Below, piece after piece: positions 27,477 to 36,216 of a DNA stretch of 64,000 bases. The position numbers were made by a program, and so were the translations under genes. The notes under the pieces are model-generated. The model did not search any database and was not told where the DNA came from. It saw nothing but the letters and a program-made list of their open reading frames with translations. Each line of letters starts with the position of its first letter. The stretch's first letter is position 1. The DNA comes from Streptomyces sp. NBC_00178 (GTDB taxonomy: Bacteria; Actinomycetota; Actinomycetes; Streptomycetales; Streptomycetaceae), in the NCBI RefSeq assembly GCF_036206005.1, contig NZ_CP108143.1:3424001-3488000 (forward strand), written 5' to 3'.

Positions 27477-28214
27477 TCATGCGCGCCAGTCGAGCGGCAC
27501 CTGCTTGGTCCTGTCCCAGGGGCGTTCCCATCCCGCGTAATGCACAATCCTGTCGATCAGACCGGCTGTGAAGCCCCATACGAGTGCGGATTCGACCAGG
27601 AATGCCGGACCTTGGTGACCGCTCGGGTGGACCGCCGTCGCCCGGTTGGCGGGATCCGTGAGATCCGCCACGGGGACGGTGAAGACCCGTGCCGTCTCCG
27701 CCGGATCGACGGCGTCCACCGGGCTCGGAGTCCGCCACCAGCCGAGGACCGGCGTGACGACGAACCCGCTCACCGGGATGTAGAGCCGGGGAAGCACTCC
27801 GAAGAGCTGGACGCCACCCGGATCGAGGCCCGTCTCCTCCTCGGCCTCGCGCAGCGCGGCCCTGAGCGGTCCGGTGGTCGTGTGGTCGCCGTCCTCGGGA
27901 TCGAGTGAGCCGCCGGGGAAGGACGGCTGGCCGGCGTGGGAGCGCAGGGAGCCGGATCTCTCCATCAGGAGCAGTTCCGGACCGCGCGGGCCTTCGCCGA
28001 AGAGGATCAGGACGGCGGACTGGCGTCCCGCGCCGCTGGCCGGCGGCAGGAAGCGGCTGAGCTGCTGGGCACGAACGGTCCGCGCGGCGTGGGCGACCGG
28101 GTCGAGCCAGCCCGGCAGCCCTTCCGTGGTGACGGCGATCGCGTCGTCGCTGGCCGTGTCCGTCTCCTCTGCGGCCGCCTGGCCGGCGGCCCGTGTCTTT
28201 TGTGCGTGCGTCAT
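27477..28214 (-). CDS. Nudix hydrolase, CoA-pyrophosphatase (NudL)-like
   Basis: Protein of 245 residues that probably cleaves coenzyme A or related diphosphates. The region before and including the Nudix box has the NudL/NUDT7 features LLMERSGSLRSHAGQPSFPG (the LLTxRSxxMRxHxGQVxFPGG pattern) and then GSLDPED, LREAEEETGLD. ATG 28214 follows GGGGGTG. GTG 28220, two codons earlier, is the alternative. It sits downstream of nth with an 82-bp gap, in the same orientation. Confidence 0.9.
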   Translation of the reverse strand: MTHAQKTRAAGQAAAEETDTASDDAIAVTTEGLPGWLDPVAHAARTVRAQQLSRFLPPASGAGRQSAVLILFGEGPRGPELLLMERSGSLRSHAGQPSFPGGSLDPEDGDHTTTGPLRAALREAEEETGLDPGGVQLFGVLPRLYIPVSGFVVTPVLGWWRTPSPVDAVDPAETARVFTVPVADLTDPANRATAVHPSGHQGPAFLVESALVWGFTAGLIDRIVHYAGWERPWDRTKQVPLDWRA

Positions 28215-28296
28215 GTGCACCCCCGCCGGTCCAACGCGTGCCGTCGGTCGATTCGTTCCGCAGGTGCCCCGTCCGGCGGGTCCGCCGAGGCCGGAC

Positions 28297-29208
28297 TCAC
28301 CCGGCTCCCAGGGGCGGAGCGGGGCGGCCCGGGTAGTCCGGGGGCGGGCTGAGGCGCTGCCCCGGGTAACCGCCCATCTCGTACTTCAGGAGCTTCTTCG
28401 CCTTCTCCGGGTCCGTCTCGCCCACACCGTAGGAGGGACAGAGCGAGGCGACGGGGCAGGCGCCGCACGCCGGTTTGCGGGAATGGCAGATGCGGCGGCC
28501 GTGGAAGACCACACGGTGCGAGAGCATGGTCCACTCGCTCTTCGGGAAGATCGCGGCGATCTCCGCCTCCACCTTCTCCGGGTCCTCCTGCTCGGTCCAC
28601 TTCCAGCGCCGGACCAGCCGGCCGAAGTGGGTGTCCACCGTGATGCCGGGAACTCCGAACGCGTTGCCGAGGACGACGTTGGCCGTCTTGCGTCCGACGC
28701 CGGGCAGCTTCACCAGATCGGCGAGGCGCCCCGGCACCTCACCGCCGAAATCGTCCCTGAGGGCCGCGGACAGACCCATCAGGGACCGGGCCTTGGCCCG
28801 GAAGAAACCGGTCGGACGGATGACCGCCTCCAGTTCCTCGGGAACGGCCGCGGCCATGTCCTCCGGGGTCGGATAGGCGGCGAAGAGCGCGGGGGTGGTC
28901 TGGTTGACCCTCAGGTCGGTGGTCTGGGCGGAGAGGACCGTGGCGACCAGGAGCTCGAAGGGGTTGCGGAAGTCGAGCTCCGGGTGGGCGTACGGATAGA
29001 CCTCGGCGAGCTCGCGGTTCATCCGCCTGGCGCGGCGGACCATCGCGAGATGCGACTCCTGCTTCGCGGGCTTGGCCGCCGATGCCCCGCTCTGCCCTTT
29101 TGCTGCATTTCTGCCACTTCGTGCACCCTGTTCGCCCACGGCGGAATTCTCGTCTCCCGACACCCCATCAGCCCCCTTGGCCTGCGCTGTCACCGGCGTT
29201 CCGGACAC
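28297..29208 (-). CDS. nth: endonuclease III (DNA glycosylase/AP lyase)
   Basis: Removes oxidised pyrimidines in base excision repair. The 303-residue protein has a 50-residue low-complexity N-terminal extension, then the HhH-GPD domain: [18 protein letters not shown] with catalytic Lys174, VDTHFGRL with Asp192, and the [4Fe-4S] cysteines 241, 248, 251 and 257 (C-x6-C-x2-C-x5-C). GTG 29208 has TAGGCT six bases upstream (29220-29215) and no ribosome binding site, indicating a leaderless mRNA. The gene is divergent from crp, 184 bp apart. Confidence 0.96.
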   Translation of the reverse strand: MSGTPVTAQAKGADGVSGDENSAVGEQGARSGRNAAKGQSGASAAKPAKQESHLAMVRRARRMNRELAEVYPYAHPELDFRNPFELLVATVLSAQTTDLRVNQTTPALFAAYPTPEDMAAAVPEELEAVIRPTGFFRAKARSLMGLSAALRDDFGGEVPGRLADLVKLPGVGRKTANVVLGNAFGVPGITVDTHFGRLVRRWKWTEQEDPEKVEAEIAAIFPKSEWTMLSHRVVFHGRRICHSRKPACGACPVASLCPSYGVGETDPEKAKKLLKYEMGGYPGQRLSPPPDYPGRPAPPLGAG

Positions 29209-29314
29209 CCGGCCAGCCTAGAGCCCGCCGCCGACATCCGCCCCGGTCACCGCGCATCCGCGCCCGATCGGCCCCCTGCCGTAGGGTCCGGCACGCCCGT
29301 GCGTCAAACTGGTT

Positions 29315-29330
29315 TGTGATCGATCGCACT
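29315..29330. promoter_or_regulatory. candidate Crp-binding site upstream of crp
   Basis: TGTGA-TCGATC-GCACT resembles the Crp/Fnr consensus TGTGA-N6-TCACA, matching the left half fully and three bases of the right half. It lies 63 bp upstream of the crp start, in the nth-crp divergent region, and could mediate autoregulation. Confidence 0.45.
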
Positions 29331-29392
29331 GTTTTACCGTCCGGCATCATGGAAACCACGCTTCCCTGAACAGGCCGACAAGGAGAGAACTC

Positions 29393-30067
29393 GTGGACGA
29401 CGTTCTGCGGCGCGCCCCGCTTTTCGCGGCGCTCGATGACGAGCAGGCCGCGGAGCTCCGCGCCTCGATGAGTGAGGTGACCCTCGCGCGCGGCGACGCG
29501 CTGTTCCACGAGGGCGACCCGGGCGACCGCCTGTACGTGGTCACCGAGGGCAAGGTGAAGCTTCACCGCACCTCTCCCGACGGGCGGGAGAACATGCTGG
29601 CCGTCCTCGGCCCCGGTGAGCTGATCGGCGAGCTGTCGCTCTTCGACCCCGGCCCGCGCACGGCGACCGCGACCGCGCTCACCGAGGTCAAGCTCCTCGG
29701 CCTCGGCCACGGGGACCTCCAGCCCTGGCTGAACGCGCGTCCCGAGGTGGCCACCGCGCTGCTCCGCGCCGTCGCCCGCCGACTGCGCAAGACCAACGAC
29801 CAGATGTCCGACCTGGTCTTCTCCGACGTGCCGGGCCGTGTCGCCCGCGCGCTCCTCGACCTGTCGCGCCGTTTCGGCGTGCAGTCCGAGGAGGGCATCC
29901 ACGTCGTGCACGACCTCACCCAGGAGGAGCTGGCCCAGCTGGTCGGCGCCTCCCGCGAGACGGTCAACAAGGCGCTCGCGGACTTCGCGGGACGCGGCTG
30001 GCTGCGCCTGGAGGCGCGTGCCGTGATCCTGCTCGACGTCGAGCGGCTGGCCAAGCGGTCCCGCTGA
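29393..30067 (+). CDS. crp: Crp/Fnr-family transcription regulator
   Basis: Global cAMP-receptor-type regulator, 224 residues, matching what I know of S. coelicolor Crp (germination, growth, antibiotic control). N-terminal cyclic-nucleotide domain: GDALFHEGDPGDRLYVVTEG and the phosphate-binding cassette GELIGELSLFDPGPRTATATA. C-terminal winged helix: LTQEELAQLVGASRETVNKALADF (recognition helix) ending RLAKRSR. GTG 29393 follows AAGGAGAG. A canonical terminator follows the gene. Confidence 0.95.
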   Translation: MDDVLRRAPLFAALDDEQAAELRASMSEVTLARGDALFHEGDPGDRLYVVTEGKVKLHRTSPDGRENMLAVLGPGELIGELSLFDPGPRTATATALTEVKLLGLGHGDLQPWLNARPEVATALLRAVARRLRKTNDQMSDLVFSDVPGRVARALLDLSRRFGVQSEEGIHVVHDLTQEELAQLVGASRETVNKALADFAGRGWLRLEARAVILLDVERLAKRSR

Positions 30068-30152
30068 CGCTCCGGCGCGTGCGCGACACCCGGACGGGCC
30101 ACCCGGCCGCCCGTCCGCCGGCAAGCCCCGGGAGCGGCCGTGACCGTCGAGG

Positions 30153-30180
30153 AAGGCCCCACCGCACGGTGGGGCCTTTT
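30153..30180. terminator. intrinsic terminator of crp with T-tail
   Basis: AAGGCCCCACCG pairs with CGGTGGGGCCTT around a CA loop (30153-30178), followed by TTTT to 30180. It lies between convergent crp and MBL genes and could serve both. Confidence 0.85.
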
Positions 30181-30195
30181 CCGTGCAGCCGACGG

Positions 30196-31026
30196 TCAGA
30201 TCAGGCCGTGTTCCGTCAGGTAGTCCATCTGGGCCCGCACCGACAGCTCCGCCGCGGGCCACAGGGAACGGTCCACGTCGGCGTACACGGCCGCCACGAC
30301 CTCGGCCGGCGTCCGGTGCCCCGTCTCCACGGCCGTCTCGACCTGCGCCAGGCGGTGGGCCCGGTGCGCGAGGTAGAACTCGACCGCACCCTGGGCGTCC
30401 TCCAGCACGGGCCCGTGCCCGGGGAGGATCGTGTGCACGCCGTCGTCGACCGTCAGCGACCTCAGCCGCCGCAGGGTGTCCAGGTAGTCGCCGAGCCTCC
30501 CGTCCGGGTGGGCGACCACGGTCGTACCGCGCCCGAGGACCGTGTCGCCCGTCAGCACGGCCCCGTCGGCCGGCAGGTGGAAGGACAGCGAGTCCGACGT
30601 GTGCCCCGGGCTGGGCACCACCCGGAGTTCGAGTCCGCCGGTCGTGACCACGTCGCCCGCCGCGAGCCCTTCGTCGCCCAGGCGCAGCGCCGCGTCCAGG
30701 GCCCGCACCTTCGTACGCGTGAGCTCCGCGAAGCGGGCGGCCCCCTCCGCATGGTCGGGGTGCCCGTGCGTGAGCAGGGTGAGCGCCACACGTCTGCCCG
30801 CCCGCTCCGCTGTCTCGATGACGGCCCGCAGGTGTGCGTCGTCGAGCGGCCCCGGGTCGATCACGACGGCGAGGTCGGAGTCCGGTTCCGCGACGATCCA
30901 GGTGTTCGTCCCGTCCAGGGTCATCGCGGAGGGGTTCGGGGCCAGGACGTTCACGGCGCGGGTCGTGGCGGCACCGGAGAGCACCCCGCCGCGTGGCTGC
31001 CCCGGCAGCGCGGCCGCGTCGCTCAT
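30196..31026 (-). CDS. metallo-beta-lactamase-fold hydrolase (LACTB2/glyoxalase II-like)
   Basis: Protein of 276 residues. Metal ligands: THGHPDH (HxHxDH, near residue 86), the His of SPGHTSDS, Asp of LTGDTVLG and the final His of LPGHGP. TLDGTNTWIV near residue 36 and a C-terminal winged-helix-like region (VAAVYADVDRSLWPAAELSVRAQMDYL) are typical of LACTB2-like enzymes, which act on RNA or thioesters. The start ATG 31026 overlaps the preceding Nudix stop as ATGA, so the two are an operon. Confidence 0.9.
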   Translation of the reverse strand: MSDAAALPGQPRGGVLSGAATTRAVNVLAPNPSAMTLDGTNTWIVAEPDSDLAVVIDPGPLDDAHLRAVIETAERAGRRVALTLLTHGHPDHAEGAARFAELTRTKVRALDAALRLGDEGLAAGDVVTTGGLELRVVPSPGHTSDSLSFHLPADGAVLTGDTVLGRGTTVVAHPDGRLGDYLDTLRRLRSLTVDDGVHTILPGHGPVLEDAQGAVEFYLAHRAHRLAQVETAVETGHRTPAEVVAAVYADVDRSLWPAAELSVRAQMDYLTEHGLI

Positions 31027-31949
31027 ACGGGTCCCCCGCCCGGGGTCGCGGCCGGCGAGGCGGGTGCCGGCCCGTCCCCCGCCGGCACGTGCTTGGTGAA
31101 CTCCTCGTGCCCCGGCCAGGTCAGCACCAGCTCGTCACCCTCCATGCGGGCCTCTGCGAGTACGGGAGCGAGGTCCTGGGATTCCGCGGCCTTCAGCGCC
31201 TCCCCGGCCGTCCCGTACGGCCTCAGCGCCCGCAGGGTGGCCACGGTGGGCGGCATCATCAGCAGTTCGCCCCGGTCGTAGCCGTCGGCGGCCTCACCGG
31301 GGCTGATCCAGACCGTGCGGTCAGCCTCGGTGGAGGCGTTGCGGGTGCGCTGTCCCTCGGGAAGCGCGGCGACGAAGAACCAGGTGTCGTACCGGCGCGG
31401 TTCGAACGCCGGGGTGATCCAGCGCGCCCACGCCGCCAGCAGGTCCGAGCGCAGCACCAGGCCCCGGCGGTCGAGGAAGCCGGCGAAGGACAGCTCACGG
31501 GCGACGAGAGCCTCGCGGTCGGCCTCCCAGTCGGCGCCCGTGGTGTCGCTGACGACCGTGCCGGCGCTCGGTCCGGCCAGCAGGACACCCGCCTCCTCGT
31601 ACGTCTCCCGGACCGCCGCACAGACGACTGCCTGCGCCTCGGCGGCCGTGCCCACACCGAGCCGCTGCGCCCAGCTCTCCAGGGACGGCCCCGCCCAGCG
31701 CACGAGCAGGTCGTCGTCGCGCGGGTCGACCCCGCCACCCGGATAGGCGTACGCGCCTCCCGCAAAAGCCATCGAGGTGCGCCGTCGCAGCATGTGGACG
31801 GCCGGCGACGCCGCACCCGGGCCGGACGGGTCGTCCCGGAGCAGCATCACCGTGGCCGCCCGCCGAGGCGTGACGGCCGTCAGCTCGCCGCTGGCGAGGG
31901 CCCTGATGCGGGCGGGCCATTCCGGTGGGTACCACTGACCGTTGGGCAT
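31023..31949 (-). CDS. Nudix hydrolase, NUDT8/19-like
   Basis: Protein of 308 residues. The early segment FAGGAYAYPGGGVDPRDDD and the later AAVRETYEEAGVLL are the two halves of a Nudix box split by an insert of about 35 residues, as in NUDT19-type acyl-CoA hydrolases. DTWFFVAALPEGQ and the C-terminal TLRAL region also fit. ATG 31949 has TAGCCT six bases upstream (31961-31956), so the transcript is likely leaderless. It is coupled to the MBL gene. Confidence 0.88.
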   Translation of the reverse strand: MPNGQWYPPEWPARIRALASGELTAVTPRRAATVMLLRDDPSGPGAASPAVHMLRRRTSMAFAGGAYAYPGGGVDPRDDDLLVRWAGPSLESWAQRLGVGTAAEAQAVVCAAVRETYEEAGVLLAGPSAGTVVSDTTGADWEADREALVARELSFAGFLDRRGLVLRSDLLAAWARWITPAFEPRRYDTWFFVAALPEGQRTRNASTEADRTVWISPGEAADGYDRGELLMMPPTVATLRALRPYGTAGEALKAAESQDLAPVLAEARMEGDELVLTWPGHEEFTKHVPAGDGPAPASPAATPGGGPV

Positions 31950-32021
31950 GGCCGGAGGCTATCCGGAACCGCGCCGATGTTCGAGGGGTGCCGGGCACCG
32001 CCGGCCGCCCCGTACACGCGT

Positions 32022-32055
32022 GATCCCGCCCGGTCGGAGGACCGGGCGGGATCAG
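32022..32055 (-). terminator. terminator after the RidA-family gene
   Basis: TGATCCCGCCCGGTC (32022-32036) pairs perfectly with GACCGGGCGGGATCA (32041-32055) across a GGAG loop, 15 bp beyond the stop on the minus strand. Confidence 0.8.
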
Positions 32056-32069
32056 GGACATGCGACGGA

Positions 32070-32540
32070 TCAGGCCTCGGTGAGCTCGACCTGGATCTCG
32101 ACCTCGACGGGCGCGTCCAGCGGCAGCACCGCCACACCGACGGCGCTGCGGGCGTGCACACCCTTGTCGCCCAGGACGGCGCCCAGCAGTTCGCTGGCGC
32201 CGTTGATCACGCCCGGCTGCCCGGTGAAGTCGGAGGCGGAGGCGACGAAGCCCACGACCTTCACGACGCCCGCGATCCGGTCCAGGTCGCCGGCGACCGA
32301 CTTCACGGCCGCCAGGGCGTTCAGCGCGCAGGTCCTGGCGAGCTCCTTGGCCTCGTCCGCCGTCACCTCGGCGCCGACCTTGCCCGTCACGGCGAGCTTG
32401 CCGTCCACCATCGGGAGCTGGCCGGAGGTGTACACGTACGCCCCGGACCGGACCGCCGGCTGGTAGGAGGCCAGCGGCGGCACGACGTCGGGGAGCGTCA
32501 GGCCGAGTTCGGCGAGCTTCGCCTCGACGGCGCCCGCCAC
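32070..32540 (-). CDS. RidA/YjgF-family enamine/imine deaminase
   Basis: Protein of 156 residues that probably hydrolyses reactive enamine intermediates of amino-acid metabolism. It has the family core YVYTSGQLPMVDGKL, ARTCALNALAAVKS and the C-terminal AVLPLDAPVEVEIQVEL. The typical active-site Arg of RidA appears replaced in GVAVLPLDAP, so it belongs to the RutC-like/YjgH side group. The start GTG 32540 overlaps the TAG of the upstream DUF4177 gene (TAGTG), indicating translational coupling. Confidence 0.88.
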   Translation of the reverse strand: MAGAVEAKLAELGLTLPDVVPPLASYQPAVRSGAYVYTSGQLPMVDGKLAVTGKVGAEVTADEAKELARTCALNALAAVKSVAGDLDRIAGVVKVVGFVASASDFTGQPGVINGASELLGAVLGDKGVHARSAVGVAVLPLDAPVEVEIQVELTEA

Positions 32541-32698
32541 TAGCCCTTCTCCCGCTTCAGGTAGGCCACGAGCTGCTCGGGGTTGTTCGGGCCGGGAACG
32601 ACCTGGACCAGCTCCCAGCCGTCCTCGCCCCAGGTGTCCAGAATCTGCTTGGTCGCGTGCACGAGAAGGGGCACGGTCGCGTATTCCCACTTGGTCAT
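32540..32698 (-). CDS. DUF4177 small protein
   Basis: Protein of 52 residues, MTKWEYATVPLLVHATKQIL then DTWGEDGWELVQVVPGPN, the DUF4177 fold. Its function is unknown. ATG 32698 is preceded by TACAGT exactly six bases upstream and no ribosome binding site, so the mRNA is probably leaderless. Its TAG stop overlaps the GTG of the RidA gene, a conserved streptomycete pair. Confidence 0.85.
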   Translation of the reverse strand: MTKWEYATVPLLVHATKQILDTWGEDGWELVQVVPGPNNPEQLVAYLKREKG

Positions 32699-32769
32699 GA
32701 GCCGACTGTAATGCCTGGCACATGCGGCCTCGTGCGTAGCCTGCCTGCCGACTGGTTAGGCTCGAAGAC

Positions 32770-33804
32770 GTGAGCAGGTTCCAGGTCGTCAGCGGCAAGG
32801 GCGGGACCGGTAAGACCACGGTCGCCGCCGCACTCGCGCTCGCCCTCGCGACCGAGGGCAGGCGCACCCTCCTGGTCGAGGTCGAGGGCAGACAGGGCAT
32901 CGCCCAGCTCTTCGAGTCCGAGGCCCTCCCCTACGAGGAACGCAGGATCGCGGTGGCGCCCGGCGGCGGCGAGGTCCACGCCCTCGCCATCGACGCGGAA
33001 CGCGCGCTCCTGGACTACCTCCAGATGTTCTACAAACTGGGCAGCGCCGGCCGGGCGCTGAAGAAGCTCGGCGCGATCGACTTCGCCACCACCATCGCCC
33101 CGGGGGTCCGGGACGTCCTGCTGACCGGCAAGGCGTGCGAGGCCGTGCGGCGCAAGGACAGGCAGGGCAGGTTCGTCTACGACCACGTGATCATGGACGC
33201 CCCGCCCACCGGGCGCATCACCCGCTTCCTCAACGTGAACGACGAGGTGGCCGGGCTGGCCCGGATCGGCCCGATACACAATCAGGCACAGGCCGTGATG
33301 AGGGTCCTGAAGTCGCCCGAGACCGCGGTCCACCTCGTGACGCTCCTGGAGGAGATGCCGGTCCAGGAGACCGCGGACGGCATCGCGGAGCTGCGGGCCG
33401 CGGAACTGCCCGTGGGCCGGGTCGTCGTGAACATGGTGCGGCCGCACCTGCTGGACGAGGACGCGCTGCGCACCGCGTCGGGCGGCCGCCGCAAGGAGAT
33501 CGCGAAGACGCTCACCCGCGCGGGCGTGACGGGTTCCGCGGCACTCGTGCGGCCCCTGGTCGCACAGGCGGCCGAGCACGCCCAGCGGGTCGGCCTGGAA
33601 CGCGAGCAGCGTGCGGTACTGGCCGGGCTGGGACTGCCCATGTCCGAGCTCCCGCTGCTGGGCGAGGGCGTGAGCCTGTCCGGGCTGTACGAGCTGGCCG
33701 AGGAGTTCCGCAAGCAGGGCGTCGGAGACGGGTCGGCGGACGAGGCGGGGCAGAAGCCCGGGGCCGGCGGGCCACGCGCAACGGGAGAAGGGGCGGAGTC
33801 ATGA
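32770..33804 (+). CDS. ArsA/GET3-like ATPase, first of a pair
   Basis: Protein of 344 residues of the anion-transporting-ATPase family. P-loop SGKGGTGKTTVAAALALALA (residues 8-27), LLVEVEGRQG, DHVIMDAPPTGRITRFL and VNMVRPHLL (A-loop-like) are visible. Fused ArsA pumps have two such domains; here they are separate overlapping genes (ATGA at 33801-33804). TAGGCT lies 7 nt before GTG 32770, suggesting a leaderless mRNA. The gene lies just upstream of wblA, as in other streptomycetes. No arsenite genes are nearby, so arsenic export is unlikely. Confidence 0.9.
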   Translation: MSRFQVVSGKGGTGKTTVAAALALALATEGRRTLLVEVEGRQGIAQLFESEALPYEERRIAVAPGGGEVHALAIDAERALLDYLQMFYKLGSAGRALKKLGAIDFATTIAPGVRDVLLTGKACEAVRRKDRQGRFVYDHVIMDAPPTGRITRFLNVNDEVAGLARIGPIHNQAQAVMRVLKSPETAVHLVTLLEEMPVQETADGIAELRAAELPVGRVVVNMVRPHLLDEDALRTASGGRRKEIAKTLTRAGVTGSAALVRPLVAQAAEHAQRVGLEREQRAVLAGLGLPMSELPLLGEGVSLSGLYELAEEFRKQGVGDGSADEAGQKPGAGGPRATGEGAES

Positions 33805-35204
33805 CGCTGGACACGGACATCGCACCGGGACTGGACACCGACGCGCTCCTGGACGATCCCGGGATCCGCATCGTCGTGTGCTGCGGTTCCGGGGGCGTGG
33901 GCAAGACCACGACCGCGGCGGCCCTCGGCGTGCGGGCGGCGGAGCGCGGCCGCAAGGTCGTCGTCCTCACCATCGACCCGGCCCGGCGCCTCGCGCAGTC
34001 GATGGGTATCGACCGGCTGGACAACGTCCCCCGCCGGGTCGAGGACATCGAGGGCGAGGGCGAACTGCACGCCATGATGCTCGACATGAAGCGGACCTTC
34101 GACGAGACGGTCGAGGCGCACACGGACGCCGAGCGGGCCCGCGCCATCCTGGAGAACCCCTTCTACCAGTCCCTGTCGGCCGGCTTCGCGGGCACGCAGG
34201 AGTACATGGCGATGGAGAAGCTGGGGCAGCTTCGGGCACGCGACGAGTGGGACCTGATCGTCGTCGACACCCCGCCGTCCCGGTCCGCCCTCGACTTCCT
34301 GGACGCGCCGAAACGCTTGGGATCGTTCCTGGACGGCAAGTTCATCCGGGTGCTGATCGCCCCGGCGAAGATGGGCGGCCGGGCGGGGATGAAGTTCCTC
34401 AACGTCGGGATGTCGATGATGACGGGAACGCTCGGCAAGCTGCTCGGCGGGCAGTTCCTGCGCGACGTACAGACCTTCGTCGCGGCGATGGACTCCATGT
34501 TCGGCGGATTCCGTACCCGGGCCGACGCGACGTACAGACTGCTCCAGGCGCCCGGTACGGCGTTCCTCGTGGTGGCCACGCCCGAGCGGGACGCGCTGCG
34601 CGAGGCCGCGTACTTCGTGGAACGCCTGGCCGCGGAGGAGATGCCGCTGGCCGGCCTGGTCCTCAACCGGGTGCACGGCAGTGAGGCCTCACGGCTCTCG
34701 GCGGAGCGGGCTCTGGCCGCCGCAGAAAATCTTGAGGGCGGCGGCATTGTGGATCAGGCGGCCGGGAAGGCTGGCCTTGGTGACACGGCGGACCCGGCGG
34801 CCGCAGTCACGCCCGAAGCCCCTGAGCCACCGCTCTCCCCCGAGCCCGGCAACGAGCCGCACCGACACGAGCCGACGCAGGACGACGGGACGTCCCGCGA
34901 AGGCGAATCACGCGGCGGCGCATCGTCCGCCCCGTCCACGCACAGCAAAACAGACCGGCACGACACGACCGCCACGGACGACGTGTCCGTCGAGCAGCTG
35001 ACGGCAGGCCTGCTCCGGCTGCACGCCGAACGGATGCAGGTCGTCGCGCGCGAACAGCACACACGTGACCGCTTCACGACGCTCCACCCCGAGGTCCCGG
35101 TGACCGAGGTGGCCGCGCTGCCGGGTGACGTGCACGACCTCTCAGGCCTCAGGGCCATCGGGGAACGGCTCGCGACCGGTTCCGCCCCGGCCGGAGCTGC
35201 TTAG
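33801..35204 (+). CDS. ArsA/GET3-like ATPase, second of a pair
   Basis: Protein of 467 residues. P-loop CGSGGVGKTTTAAALGVRAA (near 29-48), LTIDPARRLAQSMG, LIVVDTPPSRSALDFLDAP and VLNRVHGSEAS are the ArsA/GET3 blocks. A charged, disordered linker (about 320-400) precedes a C-terminal helical region (VEQLTAGLLRLHAERMQVVA, then LPGDVHDLSGLRAIGERL). ATG 33801 overlaps the first gene by four bases, so the two subunits are probably made in equal amounts and pair. It is convergent with wblA, 40 bp apart. Confidence 0.9.
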   Translation: MTLDTDIAPGLDTDALLDDPGIRIVVCCGSGGVGKTTTAAALGVRAAERGRKVVVLTIDPARRLAQSMGIDRLDNVPRRVEDIEGEGELHAMMLDMKRTFDETVEAHTDAERARAILENPFYQSLSAGFAGTQEYMAMEKLGQLRARDEWDLIVVDTPPSRSALDFLDAPKRLGSFLDGKFIRVLIAPAKMGGRAGMKFLNVGMSMMTGTLGKLLGGQFLRDVQTFVAAMDSMFGGFRTRADATYRLLQAPGTAFLVVATPERDALREAAYFVERLAAEEMPLAGLVLNRVHGSEASRLSAERALAAAENLEGGGIVDQAAGKAGLGDTADPAAAVTPEAPEPPLSPEPGNEPHRHEPTQDDGTSREGESRGGASSAPSTHSKTDRHDTTATDDVSVEQLTAGLLRLHAERMQVVAREQHTRDRFTTLHPEVPVTEVAALPGDVHDLSGLRAIGERLATGSAPAGAA

Positions 35205-35244
35205 GGCCTTCGCCGGGCCTCCCCTCAGGGAAGCCCGCGTGGCA

Positions 35245-35679
35245 CTACCCCACAGCGGCGAACGTCTCGTGCAGTTCGTCGTCGTGCAGGCCGTCGTCAT
35301 GCAGTCCGTCGTCCAAGCCCACCCCTGCGGGCATCAGGCCGCTGGACCGCTCGTACTCTCCGCGCGCGGTCTCCAGCAGACGGCGCCAGGACGTCACGGT
35401 GGGCCGCCGGCGCAGCAGTGCGCGCCTCTCCCGCTCCGTCATCCCGCCCCACACGCCGAATTCGACGCGATTGTCCAGCGCGTCGGCCAGGCACTCGGTC
35501 CGCACCGGACAACCGGTGCACACCGCCTTGGCCCTGTTCTGCGCTGCCCCTTGTACGAACAGTTCATCCGGATCGGTAGTGCGGCAGGCTGCCTGCGCAC
35601 TCCAGTCGGTTACCCAGCCCATGCCGGCGCCGTCCTCTCCCGAATCGAGGCTCCCCCACGGCGGTAGCGGCATATTCAC
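35245..35679 (-). CDS. wblA: WhiB-like iron-sulfur transcription factor WblA
   Basis: Pleiotropic repressor of antibiotic production and switch gene for sporulation in streptomycetes. The Wbl cysteines are Cys32, Cys54, Cys57 and Cys63 (CTGCPVRTEC) for a [4Fe-4S] cluster, followed by the G(V/I)WGG turn (EFGVWGGMTERERRALLRR) and a basic tail. The gene is identical in context (ArsA pair, PBP) to S. coelicolor SCO3579. The C-terminus has a tandem acidic repeat (DDGLHDDGLHDDELHE). Two starts are plausible: ATG 35679 (144 residues) and ATG 35622 (MGWVTDWSAQ, 125 residues, after GGGAGAGG). Confidence 0.94.
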   Translation of the reverse strand: MNMPLPPWGSLDSGEDGAGMGWVTDWSAQAACRTTDPDELFVQGAAQNRAKAVCTGCPVRTECLADALDNRVEFGVWGGMTERERRALLRRRPTVTSWRRLLETARGEYERSSGLMPAGVGLDDGLHDDGLHDDELHETFAAVG

Positions 35680-36216
35680 CGCTGCCAGTTGAGGACGTTA
35701 CGGAAGGTGGCGACAGCACAACACCCCCTTCGGGCCCAATCTTGAATGGCCCGAACGGACTATGCGTACGCGGCAGATCACCCAGAGGAGTGACGCAAGG
35801 ACATGCGCGACTATCCCGACAGAATCGGGACAGGATACCCAATTCGCAACGGACATTCAGCGACACACAAGGCGAATTCGGGAGCGCCTCCGGCCGTGGC
35901 TGAAATCCGTAAAGGGCCGTGCATGGGGGTTGATACAAAATCGGACTGCTGTGACAGTTGAGAGCAGCTTAGGCCAACGCCTGTGCGCCTGTCCGGCGAA
36001 TGGGAACCTGGGCGCCTCGCATTGCCACGCCGTCATGCCCGCGTGGCCCGCCCGTCCGAACAGGCAACTGCCGCGAGGCCCCGGCACCGCCCGCCGGCCG
36101 GTCCGTGAGCAGGGAAATCGGCCCGGCCCCGCCCGCATGTCACGGTCTGGTACTCGAACGCTCCGAGGAGCCCCTGCCCCTGCGGATCACCGCTGACTAC
36201 GGATTAGGCTGCCCCC
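35680..36216. promoter_or_regulatory. long divergent upstream region of wblA and the PBP gene
   Basis: About 540 bases without a credible gene. The part next to wblA (35690-35960) is relatively AT-rich and should contain its promoter and long leader. The PBP gene has a -10 box TAGGCT at 36205-36210, six bases before its ATG and without a ribosome binding site, so that transcript is likely leaderless. Confidence 0.55.

Noticed and set aside
32770..35204. Arsenite efflux by the ArsA-like pair
   Set aside because: No ArsB, ArsR or ArsC gene is nearby, and the pair belongs to the conserved wblA locus, so an arsenic role is not supported.
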